A stretch of DNA of 64,000 bases from Guptibacillus spartinae. Its GTDB lineage: Bacteria; Bacillota; Bacilli; Bacillales; Guptibacillaceae. The translations under genes were made by a program, and so were the position numbers. Shown in pieces: positions 41,227-49,358 of this stretch (position 1 is the stretch's first letter; each line of letters opens with the position of its first letter). The notes below the pieces were generated by a model that had not been told where the DNA came from, searched no databases, and was given only the letters and a program-made list of their open reading frames with translations. The stretch lies in NCBI RefSeq assembly GCF_028610625.1, contig NZ_JAQQWU010000005.1, forward strand, positions 62,001 through 126,000, read 5' to 3'.

Positions 41227-41261
41227 AATAGAGCTTATCCGAACAACAGATAAGCTCTATT
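41227..41261. terminator. Bidirectional terminator
   Basis: A 13-bp perfect stem, AATAGAGCTTATC (41227-41239) with its complement (41249-41261). It lies between the stop of the S51 gene (+) and that of the membrane protein at 41266 (-). Confidence 0.8.
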
Positions 41262-41265
41262 GGGA

Positions 41266-41763
41266 TTAATTCTGAATCGATTCATCTGAAACATCCCCAT
41301 CATACTCGTTTAGCTTTTTTATTCTTCTTATTTCTCCAATATTATAGAAGAGCCAAACGATGAATAAACTGATCGTATCTTGAGGAAAGTCTATGTTTAA
41401 AGCTCCTAAATCCCATTGAAAATAGAATATAGTTGAACCAGTACTCAGGACGAAAATAAAAATCAAACCTATAATCGCTTTTACCTTCCACTTTTTCTCC
41501 CCATGACGATCGATCTTGAAATTCAGATCTTTTTGCATGGCCCTGGTCCCTATAACCTTCTTCGTCCACATCGTATAGATCATATTCACTACCAAAATCC
41601 ATAAGACAGCACAACAAAAACCGAAAAGGAATGGAACAGATCCCCAAAGTTCTATATAAAAACCAAGCAAAACAATAAGCAAAAACATGATAAGGTTGTT
41701 TTGTAATAACAGCTTCTTTTTAATCTGCTTCATTTCTTGGATATCCCACTTTCCTACCTCCAT
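41266..41763 (-). CDS. Membrane protein of unknown function
   Basis: A 165-residue protein with four hydrophobic segments (about 23-40, 43-66, 96-116 and 125-143) and a charged acidic tail. I do not recognise the family. ATG at 41763 follows AAGGGATCGAG; a TTG directly before it is an alternative. It is monocistronic. Confidence 0.7.
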   Translation of the reverse strand: MEVGKWDIQEMKQIKKKLLLQNNLIMFLLIVLLGFYIELWGSVPFLFGFCCAVLWILVVNMIYTMWTKKVIGTRAMQKDLNFKIDRHGEKKWKVKAIIGLIFIFVLSTGSTIFYFQWDLGALNIDFPQDTISLFIVWLFYNIGEIRRIKKLNEYDGDVSDESIQN

Positions 41764-41931
41764 CAACTCGATCCCTTCCGTTACGTTTTTTTGTTACTGA
41801 AACCGTCTCATTAACTGCTTGAAAACTTCTCTTTAGTTTCGCTACTTTAGTCCTATAACGCTTCCCTTTTCCAATTATTTCAAACCCCTTTCTACTACAA
41901 GAAGACTATTTTATAACTAACTGAAATTGAA

Positions 41932-41968
41932 AAGGGAACCCCATCCAAAATGGGGTCCTCTCAAGTTA
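41932..41968 (-). terminator. Terminator of the NUDIX gene
   Basis: GACCCCAT/ATGGGGTTC form a stem with a 5-nt loop, followed on the minus strand by CCCTTTTCAATTT. It lies about 80 nt past the NUDIX stop at 42045. Confidence 0.7.
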
Positions 41969-42044
41969 GCATATTAGCTCTCTCCCAATTTTGCATCTAA
42001 CCTTCCACAAACTCCAACGTTACTTGAATAAGGAATAGCCAACT

Positions 42045-42485
42045 TTAACGAATGAATGCCCTATCTTTTTTAGCAAGAGCATCTTTTAACCAGCGAGGGT
42101 CCATTTTCAATAAATCATCAGGTAGCGTTTCATGTCCAAAAAATTTAATTTCAAGTGATTCATCTGAATGACAACTAAGTTCTCCTCCTGTAACTTCAGC
42201 TAAAAAACAAGTTGTGATAAAGTGTACGACTTTACCTTTTGGATAAACAAACACTTGTGAATGAGGATCAGAATAAACACCAATCAGCTTGTTAATTCTT
42301 ATATCTAAGTTTGTTTCCTCTTTTATTTCCCTAATAGCTGCTTCAGAAACTGTTTCTCCTATTTCGACATGTCCCGAAGGAATCCCCCATAACGCTACAT
42401 CTGCTCTTTTCTGTAATAATACCTGATTCTTCTTATTCAAGATTATTACAGCAACACCAGCTTTGATTTCATCAATTTTCTCCAT
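42045..42485 (-). CDS. NUDIX hydrolase under riboswitch control
   Basis: A 146-residue hydrolase of nucleoside diphosphates linked to another group. The NUDIX box GHVEIGETVSEAAIREIKEETNLDI is complete (G-x5-E-x7-R-E-x2-E-E-x-G-like, with N in place of the last G), near residues 37-61. The N-terminal strand AGVAVIILNKKNQVLLQKRAD is typical. ATG at 42485 follows TAAGGAGGTTTATTGT. Directly upstream is a ykkC-class aptamer with a terminator as expression platform, so expression is probably tied to a nucleotide-type ligand. The best guess is a housecleaning or NDP-related pyrophosphatase; the exact substrate is open. Confidence 0.92.
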   Translation of the reverse strand: MEKIDEIKAGVAVIILNKKNQVLLQKRADVALWGIPSGHVEIGETVSEAAIREIKEETNLDIRINKLIGVYSDPHSQVFVYPKGKVVHFITTCFLAEVTGGELSCHSDESLEIKFFGHETLPDDLLKMDPRWLKDALAKKDRAFIR

Positions 42486-42504
42486 ACAATAAACCTCCTT
42501 AAAA

Positions 42505-42572
42505 AATAAAAAAAGCCCGAGGGGAAAAGTTTCAACGCATAACAAATACGCTGAACCTTTCCCCTCGGACCT
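42505..42572 (-). terminator. Regulatory terminator of the NUDIX riboswitch
   Basis: On the minus strand CCGAGGGGAAA... pairs over about 25 bp with ...TTTTCCCCTCGG and is followed by GC and T7. The 5' arm is part of the conserved 3' end of the aptamer (42561-42577), so aptamer and terminator exclude each other. Confidence 0.85.
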
Positions 42573-42658
42573 TTTATGTCAATAGGTGCCTTTTACTTTA
42601 GTAAAAGAGATAGCCCTCGGTCACAGACCTATAAATAGCGGAACCCTAGCTACAATTT
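42555..42658 (-). ncRNA. ykkC-class riboswitch aptamer (NUDIX-associated subtype)
   Basis: On the minus strand the conserved 5' core CTAGGGTTCCG (42639-42649), preceded by AGC, opens a short stem CTAT...ATAG. Next come GTCTGTGACCGAGGG, then a helix TTTTACTAAAGTAAAA, and then the conserved 3' core ATAAAAGGTCCGAGGGG (42561-42577). These blocks and their order are those of the ykkC (guanidine-I/subtype 2) RNA family. Subtypes next to NUDIX genes have been reported to sense nucleoside diphosphates rather than guanidine, ppGpp or PRPP. The terminator overlap means that ligand binding should turn the gene on. Confidence 0.8.
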
Positions 42659-42677
42659 TCCAGTTCATAGAACAAAG

Positions 42678-42706
42678 ATTATTTTTTTATATTTCATATT
42701 TTACAA
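42678..42706 (-). promoter_or_regulatory. Predicted promoter of the NUDIX riboswitch
   Basis: On the minus strand TTGTAA (42701-42706), a 17-bp spacer and AATAAT (42678-42683). It would start transcription about 15 nt before the aptamer core. Confidence 0.45.
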
Positions 42707-42773
42707 TAAATCATAAAACAATGAAAGGTGTTCTTACACTAAACTACACCCTTAGTTAGCGTTTTCTATCATA

Positions 42774-42968
42774 TTATTGATCCGTCTGTTCTTGCTTCTT
42801 TTTTAAATACTCCGCACGTATTTTTTTAAGATGATTCTTTTTATCAAATTTGGCAGTTGACTGTTTTTCATGAAACTTTGTCACAGCTACCTTACTTTTA
42901 CGATCCAATTGATATCTTCCCACTTTATTCACCACTTTTCTTCTCTTACAAGAGAATCTATTCAACAA
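42774..42968 (-). CDS. Small very basic protein, uncertain
   Basis: A 64-residue lysine-rich frame; a GTG start within it (giving a protein of about 49 residues beginning GRYQLDRKSKV) has GTGGTGA upstream. The composition (more than 30 per cent Lys/Arg, no membrane segment) is like small basic proteins of bacilli of unknown role. No terminator is apparent. It could be a chance frame in AT-rich DNA. Confidence 0.4.
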   Translation of the reverse strand: MLNRFSCKRRKVVNKVGRYQLDRKSKVAVTKFHEKQSTAKFDKKNHLKKIRAEYLKKKQEQTDQ

Positions 42969-43014
42969 TATAATATACCTTATTTTACTGCAATAATCTT
43001 TATTTTGACTTATT

Positions 43015-43043
43015 TTACAGAAAGGCTCCGAAATTAATGAATA
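43015..43043. repeat. Dispersed intergenic repeat, copy a
   Basis: A 29-bp block centred on GGCTCCGAAATTAATGAATA. It matches the block at 49319-49347 at 25 of 29 positions; weaker relatives lie at about 51535-51565 and 53577-53606. Confidence 0.5.
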
Positions 43044-43178
43044 CTCCGTATCAAGATATCTTCTTTAACACCATCATGCTTCTATTACTTGATAAACTCT
43101 CTTTTGGTAATGGAATACCTTATAAATCATCACATTTACCACAAGTAGATTCATAGTGTCTGAGTAAGCCTAGTTTGC

Positions 43179-43425
43179 TTACCACTTTTTGTGATTAAAT
43201 CCATACCTAATAATAGCTTCTAGTGCTTCAGAGGCAATGCCTTTTCCCCAATAATCTTTACTTCATTCAAATCCAACTTCAACTCTATACTGTTTGTGCT
43301 GCATATTTAGATCCCCACAGCTATAACCCTACCAGAGTCTTTTAACGTAACTCCCCAAACATATTTAAACGTTTTTCTATTTTCTTTTATAATTCTCACA
43401 TATACAGTGACTGCGGAATGGATGT
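43179..43425 (-). pseudogene. Decayed GNAT (RimJ/RimL-like) acetyltransferase
   Basis: On the minus strand one frame gives KTFKYVWGVTLKDSGRVIAV and another continues QYRVEVGFE-stop-SKDYWGKG and IASEALEAIIRYGF. These are the typical beta strands and acetyl-CoA loop of a RimJ/RimL-type GNAT, broken by a frameshift and an in-frame TGA and lacking both ends. It fills most of the gap 42969-43491. It is most similar in style to the intact gene at 37895. Confidence 0.75.
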
Positions 43426-43491
43426 TTCGATCATCAGCTCTTACTCCGAGTATGTTGAAGAGGCGAAATCAAGATATCTTGACACCCATCT

Positions 43492-44469
43492 TTACTCTTT
43501 TAGAATGGGCGCTATAATATCTATTCGATTCGTCCAAATGCCCCCTGTATAGTTCTCGGGAAGGCGTTCTAAGTCTTGCTTATGATCAAAACCTTCTGAC
43601 CATCCACCATCACCCGCAACGAGAATTAATCTTGTATTTACGCCCTCTAATCTTGTTATAAATTTGTCTGGAAATCCCCATAAATATGGAGCGATTTTTT
43701 CTGGAATGTGCAATTGTGTGTTTTCGCACGCTGCCGGTACATATCCTGTCCAACCTACGGCTATATAAGGAAGTAGGCAACTTTTCATCGTATCTTTTGA
43801 CATGACACGAAGTTCAGGTAGTTTTTCTTTCAAAGAAGCAATCGGCTTGTTATCACCATAAACGGTAAGATCTTTTAACCTACTCTCTGGTAAGCTAATG
43901 AGATGTTCAGACAATTGCTCCCCTTCCCTCGAGTCATCACTTTTGATATGAATTAAAAAGGATTGCTCAGGAAAACGCGAGAGAACTTCTTCAAGTGAAG
44001 GAATCATCCCTATTCCTTTACCACGGAATGGATACGTTTCTCCGTTATCCGCCGTATACCCATAACCAGCATCTAATTGTTTTAGTTCCTGCATTGTGTG
44101 TTCTCTTGTTATGCCAGTGCCATCAGTTCTACATTCTAGTGTCCAATCATGAAAAACAGCAAACTTTCCATCTTTTGTGGGTTGAACATCCAACTCGACA
44201 ACATCTGCACCAGCCTCAAAAGCCGCTTCCATGGAAGGGATGGTGTTTTCTATAAATGGATGCTCAGGCTCGTATATTCTCTCCGCTGTACAGGTTTCCC
44301 CTGTAATTCCTTCCATATGAAAGGTTTGTGCCACTCCACGGTGTGCCAGTAATAAAGGCTCTTTATTATTCTCTTTTGTAAAGAATGATGTGTTATTTAA
44401 GTACATAAAAGCAACTAAAATAAGTAAAAATATAAAAAACCTTTTGAGATTTCGCTTTAACCTGGCCAT
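43492..44469 (-). CDS. Membrane-anchored glycerophosphodiester phosphodiesterase
   Basis: A 325-residue enzyme with an N-terminal anchor or uncleaved signal (FIFLLILVAFMYLNN, about 11-27), so the catalytic domain faces outside. GDPD marks are LLLAHRGVAQ (near 40), ENTIPSMEAAFEAGADVVELDVQPTKDGKFAVFHDWTLE (near 75-112) with the metal-binding E-x-D and H, and FLIHIKSDD. It hydrolyses glycerophosphodiesters to glycerol-3-phosphate, or acts on wall teichoic acid or lipid head groups. GGAGGAGAATT precedes the ATG. It is a single gene; the variant HIKSDD where many have E-K is noted. Confidence 0.9.
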   Translation of the reverse strand: MARLKRNLKRFFIFLLILVAFMYLNNTSFFTKENNKEPLLLAHRGVAQTFHMEGITGETCTAERIYEPEHPFIENTIPSMEAAFEAGADVVELDVQPTKDGKFAVFHDWTLECRTDGTGITREHTMQELKQLDAGYGYTADNGETYPFRGKGIGMIPSLEEVLSRFPEQSFLIHIKSDDSREGEQLSEHLISLPESRLKDLTVYGDNKPIASLKEKLPELRVMSKDTMKSCLLPYIAVGWTGYVPAACENTQLHIPEKIAPYLWGFPDKFITRLEGVNTRLILVAGDGGWSEGFDHKQDLERLPENYTGGIWTNRIDIIAPILKE

Positions 44470-44569
44470 AATTCTCCTCCAAATGCTCTATTAATCTACT
44501 AGTTCTATGATTTAGAATAGGAATGGTATCTATTGATTCCCCTTCTATTCATTATCTCGCAAAGTGCTT

Positions 44570-44613
44570 AAAAAAGTAATAGCTGAAGACCGTTAGTACG
44601 ATCTTCAGCTTTC
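44570..44613 (-). terminator. Terminator between the decayed gene and GDPD
   Basis: AGCTGAAGA pairs with TCTTCAGCT around a 12-nt loop, followed on the minus strand by ATTACTTTTTT. It lies just past the stop of the decayed gene at 44647. Confidence 0.75.
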
Positions 44614-44646
44614 GCTCCGATAATATGGATTAATAAAAATAACCTC

Positions 44647-44980
44647 TTAGCGTTTTCCCATTACTGGAATCTCCTCTAAAATAGCGCTAAATTCTTTTAT
44701 TAAATATTTTAGAAACGATTGGTCTGATTCAAAGACAAATTTGAGAATGGCTCCTAAAGGATAACAGGTTTCCCCCTGTCCACATTACTTTTCCTTTTAG
44801 ATCTACTTCGCCTTCCAGCATAATAAAATCTTCCATGTTTTTAAGAGATGCTTTTTCCTTTAACGTTTCATCTAAGTTTTTTAGTTCTTCCATAAAAGAC
44901 AATAGTTTGTCCGAATAGCTGTTAAGATTAGCTCCTTGAATGTGGTCAAAATTGTTTGGTATATTTTGTCCGCCGTTTAT
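44647..44980 (-). pseudogene. Frameshifted remnant of a small protein gene
   Basis: The minus strand encodes LSFMEELKNLDETLKEKASL, then EDFIMLEGEVDLKGKVMWTGG, and after a frameshift YPLGAILKFVFESDQSFLKY and LIKEFSAILEEIPVMGKR. No start codon is left; the 5' end runs into the TetR gene. The order of strands (GEVDLKGKV... KFVFESDQSFL) faintly recalls WapI-like immunity proteins, but I would not press this. It explains most of the gap 44470-44982. Confidence 0.55.
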
Positions 44981-44982
44981 AG

Positions 44983-45588
44983 CTATTGAATACCAGCTTC
45001 AAATCCTGGCCCCAAAATCGTGAATCGTGTAATTAGGTGCGCAATTTCTTTAGGTGTTCTATCCATACCCGTCTCTAACCAGTGTTGAATCACACCAAGG
45101 TTTGCCGAGGTTACATAAGCAATAAGGTAATCAGACGGCACACCTTCCTGCTTTAAGCGATCTCCTAGATTCAACAAGATTGTTTTCTTTATCAGCTCTT
45201 TCAATTTGTTTGGAAAGGATGGATCTCCCTTAGGTCCTAACATTGTTTTGATATAAGTAGAGTGATTTGCGATATATGTTATTAAATTATAAATATGGGG
45301 AAGTGGTTCAGATTCAATATATCCTTTCAAGTCTTTTTGATTATGAATCTGTTCGGCATCTATAATTATTTCACTTATTTCTCTTAGCGTCTCACCTTCG
45401 CTTTTCTCAAGAAGATCATATTTATCTCGGAAATGTTTGTAGAAGGTCCCACGATTTATGTCAGCTTTTTCAGTAATCTCACTTACCGTTACTCCTTCAA
45501 AACCCTTATGACTCATTACCTCTATAAACGCATCCCGAATCATTCTTTTAGTACGAAGAATGCGTCGATCAGTCGGTTTGTTTACCAA
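44983..45588 (-). CDS. TetR-family regulator of the YhgE-like/monooxygenase unit
   Basis: A 201-residue regulator with helix-turn-helix VTVSEITEKADINRGTFYKHFRDKYDLL (near 33-60); the C-terminal domain is of the TetR_C_33-like kind. I chose a TTG start at 45588, where AAAGGAAG lies 7 nt upstream and the product begins VNKPTDRRILRTKRMIRDAF, the usual TetR opening. It is divergent from the gene at 45773, with a promoter and an imperfect palindrome between. Confidence 0.88.
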   Translation of the reverse strand: MVNKPTDRRILRTKRMIRDAFIEVMSHKGFEGVTVSEITEKADINRGTFYKHFRDKYDLLEKSEGETLREISEIIIDAEQIHNQKDLKGYIESEPLPHIYNLITYIANHSTYIKTMLGPKGDPSFPNKLKELIKKTILLNLGDRLKQEGVPSDYLIAYVTSANLGVIQHWLETGMDRTPKEIAHLITRFTILGPGFEAGIQ

Positions 45589-45680
45589 AGCGCCACTTCC
45601 TTTATGAGTTTTATTTGCGATTACTAGACAAGAGATAGGTCTAGTGTTGGATAACAACCATGCTTATGTATTATTGTATA

Positions 45681-45708
45681 TTGAATAACCCTGTAATCTC
45701 ATTATAAT
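45681..45708 (+). promoter_or_regulatory. Promoter of the YhgE-like/monooxygenase unit
   Basis: TTGAAT (45681-45686), a 16-bp spacer and TATAAT (45703-45708). An imperfect inverted repeat, AACAGTGTG at 45709-45717 and CACATTGTT at 45730-45738, lies directly downstream and is a candidate TetR operator. Confidence 0.6.
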
Positions 45709-45772
45709 AAACAGTGTGAACGATAATCAACACATTGTTGCTAACGATTGAGACATAAGGGGGAGAACACAA

Positions 45773-46945
45773 ATGAACAAATTAGGGTCGAATAAATTTT
45801 TATTATTTACACCAATTGTCGTTGTTGCTGTTATTTTCATATTTTCACTAACGCTATTTCCATCGGTTAACCCAACACCCAAGGACTTACCGATCGCTAT
45901 TCTAAACGAAGATACCGGAGTGACCTTACCAGCTCAAGGACAACTTAACATGGGGAATAAGATCTCGGACAGTGTTGTTGATTCCAAAGCTACATCACAA
46001 ATGGTGGAGTGGATCAAAGTTAGCAACATGAAAGAGCTTCAAGAGGGTTTATCAAACCAAGAATTTTATGCAGCTATGAGAATTCCTTCTGACTTTAGTG
46101 CCACTCAAGTGAGCCTTAAATCACCAGAACCAGAACTATCAAAAATTGAGGTTTACATGAATCAAGGTATGAACAAAATGGGGGCAAACATAGCAACAAA
46201 TTTGTTCAATCGAATTTCAGAGAATATTAACTATACAATCCGAGAAGAGAACTTTACTTTCTACAAATCTCAAGGAGGTAACCTAACGGTTGAGCAGGCA
46301 AAGAGTTTAGTCCAACCTGTTTCGTTCAATGTAACGAATGTCAATGAGGTTGGTGAGAACAGTGCAAATGGTAACGCACCCCTATCACTATTTCAGCCTT
46401 TTTGGATGTCAAGCATAGCTGGTGCAGCGATGTTATACTTCGCTTTTAAAAACCGAACAAATATAACCCGAAAAGAAAAATTGGTTGCAAGTATAAAGCA
46501 ACTAATTGCCGGAAGTATTGTAGCAATCATCGCTGGCTTTGGATTCACATGGATCGCAGAGACTATTATAGGATTTACAATTCCTAGCTTTTTAGATACT
46601 GCTTGGTTTCTAACCATCACCTACATTAGTTTCTTCTTGCTTATTTCAGCCGTTATTTCCTGGACTGGTATTAAAGGAATCGGACTTTTTGCACTTCTCT
46701 TGTTCTTCGGAGCGCCTTTATTATCGATGCCGCCTGAATTTATGTCTTCTTTTTATCACGACTGGGTCTATTCCTGGTTACCGATGAGATTTATGGTCGA
46801 TGGTTTGCGTAACTTATTATTCTTTGACAAAGAATTTATATTAGTTGGTCCCACCTTAACATTACTTTCGATTAGTTTAGTAAGTATTATTTTACTATTA
46901 TTGTCATCTTTAATAGGTAATACTACGAAAAAGAAATCATCTTAA
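45773..46945 (+). CDS. YhgE/Pip-like ABC-2-type membrane protein
   Basis: A 390-residue membrane protein: one N-terminal segment (about 10-29), an extracytoplasmic domain of about 180 residues (EDTGVTLPAQGQLNMGNKISD, FYAAMRIPSDFSATQ) and five or six C-terminal segments. This is the YhgE/Pip or DUF3533 layout, related to the ABC-2 permease fold; relatives are linked to export of small molecules or proteins and to phage infection. No ATPase gene is adjacent. AAGGGGGAGAACACAA precedes the ATG. It is cotranscribed with the FAD monooxygenase 39 bp downstream. Confidence 0.85.
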   Translation: MNKLGSNKFLLFTPIVVVAVIFIFSLTLFPSVNPTPKDLPIAILNEDTGVTLPAQGQLNMGNKISDSVVDSKATSQMVEWIKVSNMKELQEGLSNQEFYAAMRIPSDFSATQVSLKSPEPELSKIEVYMNQGMNKMGANIATNLFNRISENINYTIREENFTFYKSQGGNLTVEQAKSLVQPVSFNVTNVNEVGENSANGNAPLSLFQPFWMSSIAGAAMLYFAFKNRTNITRKEKLVASIKQLIAGSIVAIIAGFGFTWIAETIIGFTIPSFLDTAWFLTITYISFFLLISAVISWTGIKGIGLFALLLFFGAPLLSMPPEFMSSFYHDWVYSWLPMRFMVDGLRNLLFFDKEFILVGPTLTLLSISLVSIILLLLSSLIGNTTKKKSS

Positions 46946-46984
46946 GTAAAGAATAAACTTTATTTTTAAAAGGAGAGGGCGTAC

Positions 46985-48523
46985 ATGAAAAAACAGGTAT
47001 TAATAGTTGGAGCGGGACCTACTGGCCTGGCCTTGGCGTTAAGTCTAAAGAAACAGGAGATACCATTTCGGATTATTGAAAAACGTGCCGGGACAGGAGA
47101 GGCTTCGAGAGCTTTGGTCGTGCATGCCCGTATTTTAGAGCACTATCAGCAGTTGGGCTTCTCAGAAAAAGTCGTTAATCACGGTATTCCTTTAAAAAAG
47201 CTTCATTTGCGTGAGGGAAATGAAGATAAAGCAGAGTTGAATCTATCAGACCTGGGAGAAGATCTAAGCCCATTTCCATATGTACTTAGTCTTCCACAAG
47301 ATGTTCACGAGAAGCTTCTAGTTGAACAGCTTAAAGATGCTGGAATTACCGTTGAGTGGAACACGGCACTTGAGTCTTTTATTGATAATGGAGAATACAT
47401 TCAATCCTTTATTAAAAATGACGGGACAATAGAAGAAGCGCAATTTGATTATATTTGTGGTTGTGATGGTGCCCATAGTACAGTTCGAGAAGGAATGGAC
47501 GTTGGCTTTCCAGGAGGAACATATGAACAGTTGTTTTTCGTTGGAGACATACAGGCGGATAATCATGAGTCAAGTATGGGGGATATGTACATGTACATGG
47601 ATGAAGAAGGCTTCTTCTCCTATATGCCTGTACGAGAAAAAGGAATGAAGCGGATCATAGGAATCGTTCCAAAAGAATTAAACGACAAAGATACCATTAA
47701 TTACGAGGATCTCAGCCCATCTATTGAAAAGAAAATTAACCTTCATGCAACGGAGGTTAATTGGTTCTCTACTTACCGCGTTCACCATCGAGTAAGTGAA
47801 CACTTCAAACAAGGGCGGGCTTTTCTAGCAGGCGATGCAGGGCATATTCATAGTCCTGCAGGTGGTCAGGGTATGAACACAGGAATTGGAGATGCCATTA
47901 ATTTATCATGGAAGCTTGCCGCTGTTCTTAGAGGAAAAGCGGAGCCTGAAATTTTAAACTCTTATGAAAGTGAACGACTTGAATTTGCCCGTAAACTCAT
48001 CTCAACAACAGATAAAGCTTTTACAAACATCGTTGGTCGTCATACACGAGGTCGTCTCCTACGTACCCTGTTCTTTCCTTACATCATGCCATTTCTGCTT
48101 GGGTTCTCAGTTGCACGAAAAGGTGCGTTTAAAACCGTTTCTCAGACAAACATTCAATACCGGAATAGTGAACTTAGCAGTGGTACGGCCGGTAAAGTGA
48201 AAGGCGGAGATCGACTGCCTTGGATAAAGAAAAAAACTGGTATAGATAATTACAAACCACTGCAATCCATTGATTGGCAAATTCACGTCTATGGTGAAGC
48301 AAGTGAGGCATTGAGTAGCTTTGCAGATACTGTTCAGCTTGAACTACATCAATTTGATTGGAACTCAAAGATCGGTAAAATAGGATTAGAAGAAAACTCG
48401 TATTATCTGATAAGACCGGATGGATATGTAGCTCTAGCTAAAAAAGATCAGGGGATTGAGGATTTAAAAACATATCTGTTGAAATATAAAATTTCCTCTT
48501 TTAAAAGCACCCATTCTTCATGA
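46985..48523 (+). CDS. FAD-dependent aromatic monooxygenase (PheA/TfdB/UbiH group)
   Basis: A 512-residue flavoprotein hydroxylase. The Rossmann FAD motif VLIVGAGPTGLALALSLKKQ is near residues 5-24, the DG motif CGCDGAHSTVRE near 157-168 and the GD motif GRAFLAGDAGHIHSPAGGQGMNTGIGDAINLSWKLA near 279-314. A short thioredoxin-like C-terminus follows. It hydroxylates an aromatic or polyketide-like compound with NAD(P)H; relatives inactivate antibiotics such as rifampicin or tetracycline, but the substrate here is unknown. AAAAGGAGAGGGCGTAC precedes the ATG. It shares a transcript with the YhgE-like exporter, under the divergent TetR regulator, which suggests a detoxification unit. Confidence 0.92.
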   Translation: MKKQVLIVGAGPTGLALALSLKKQEIPFRIIEKRAGTGEASRALVVHARILEHYQQLGFSEKVVNHGIPLKKLHLREGNEDKAELNLSDLGEDLSPFPYVLSLPQDVHEKLLVEQLKDAGITVEWNTALESFIDNGEYIQSFIKNDGTIEEAQFDYICGCDGAHSTVREGMDVGFPGGTYEQLFFVGDIQADNHESSMGDMYMYMDEEGFFSYMPVREKGMKRIIGIVPKELNDKDTINYEDLSPSIEKKINLHATEVNWFSTYRVHHRVSEHFKQGRAFLAGDAGHIHSPAGGQGMNTGIGDAINLSWKLAAVLRGKAEPEILNSYESERLEFARKLISTTDKAFTNIVGRHTRGRLLRTLFFPYIMPFLLGFSVARKGAFKTVSQTNIQYRNSELSSGTAGKVKGGDRLPWIKKKTGIDNYKPLQSIDWQIHVYGEASEALSSFADTVQLELHQFDWNSKIGKIGLEENSYYLIRPDGYVALAKKDQGIEDLKTYLLKYKISSFKSTHSS

Positions 48524-48601
48524 TAAACATGCATACCTAGAGAGGCTAGGATATTATTAGCCTGAACTGATTAAAGCAAAACTCGTTCATTAACAGTTTA
48601 T

Positions 48602-48641
48602 AAAAAACGGTCAGTGGCAGATGCCTCTGACCGTTTTTTTA
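48602..48641 (+). terminator. Terminator of the monooxygenase unit
   Basis: ACGGTCAG pairs with CTGACCGT around a 12-nt loop, flanked by A6 and T7. It lies about 80 nt past the stop at 48523. Confidence 0.85.
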
Positions 48642-48741
48642 AATAAGAATTTTCAGGTAACGCTCCGATTTTATTGAGTAAGAACCCCGTTATTTGTTAT
48701 CAAGTTGTTCCGCCAAACCGATAAGGGCCCAGGAGTACGCC

Positions 48742-49188
48742 TTAAAGTTGCTCTCTCAATTCATTTGTCATTTGTTCTACTAATTCAGGTCTTCCATGAA
48801 ATTGAGCAGGTGTGTTCTGAAACAACGCAATTTTCCATTCATTTTCTCTATACTCTAAAACTAATGTGTGATGGGTATTTAACTCTGGCTTTATATCAGA
48901 TTCACCAGGCGGAATCATGCCGGCAATGGCTCTTAGTATGGCAGCCTTATCACCAATAAACTTAATCTCGTTAACCTTCGTAACGAAAGGAGCAGTAGGG
49001 TGATCCTTGAAAATCGGCGTTAAATGAGTAGCAATTTCTTCTGGTCCTTTTGATAGACTTCCATCAAACCCTATACTCTCACCTGATTCAGTAAATAAAC
49101 TTGCCATTCCCTGTGCATTCCGTTCGTTCCAAAAGGAAGTCAATTGTTTATATACTCTTTTTATTGTTTCTTCATCCATTCCCACCAT
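48742..49188 (-). CDS. SgcJ/EcaC-type NTF2-like protein
   Basis: A 148-residue protein of the NTF2-like fold: FWNERNAQGMASLFTESGESIGFDGSLSKGPEEIATHLTPIF followed by VNEIKFIGDKAAILRAIAGM and THHTLVLEYRENEWKIALFQNTPAQFHG. The last two blocks are typical of the SgcJ/EcaC group, whose biochemical role is not established. TAAGGAG lies 6 nt before the ATG. It is monocistronic. Confidence 0.85.
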   Translation of the reverse strand: MVGMDEETIKRVYKQLTSFWNERNAQGMASLFTESGESIGFDGSLSKGPEEIATHLTPIFKDHPTAPFVTKVNEIKFIGDKAAILRAIAGMIPPGESDIKPELNTHHTLVLEYRENEWKIALFQNTPAQFHGRPELVEQMTNELREQL

Positions 49189-49318
49189 TAAACACTCCTT
49201 ATTAATTATTACTACAATTATTTCACATCATTTATTTTCTAAACTTTTAACAGAAGACTCGTGTCGAGATGTTTCTTAATGAGAGATAAATGGTTCAAGA
49301 CTGTTTGATACCGAGTTA

Positions 49319-49347
49319 TTACAGATAAGCTCCGAGATTGATGAATA
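49319..49347. repeat. Dispersed intergenic repeat, copy b
   Basis: A 29-bp block around AGCTCCGAGATTGATGAATA. It matches 43015-43043 at 25 of 29 positions and lies 12 bp past the stop of the decayed GNAT gene. Confidence 0.5.
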
Positions 49348-49358
49348 GGAAATAAATT

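Noticed and set aside
42774-42968. Reading the lysine-rich frame as part of the NUDIX transcript
   Set aside because: A plausible promoter for the riboswitch lies between them (42678-42706), so I treat the two as separate units.
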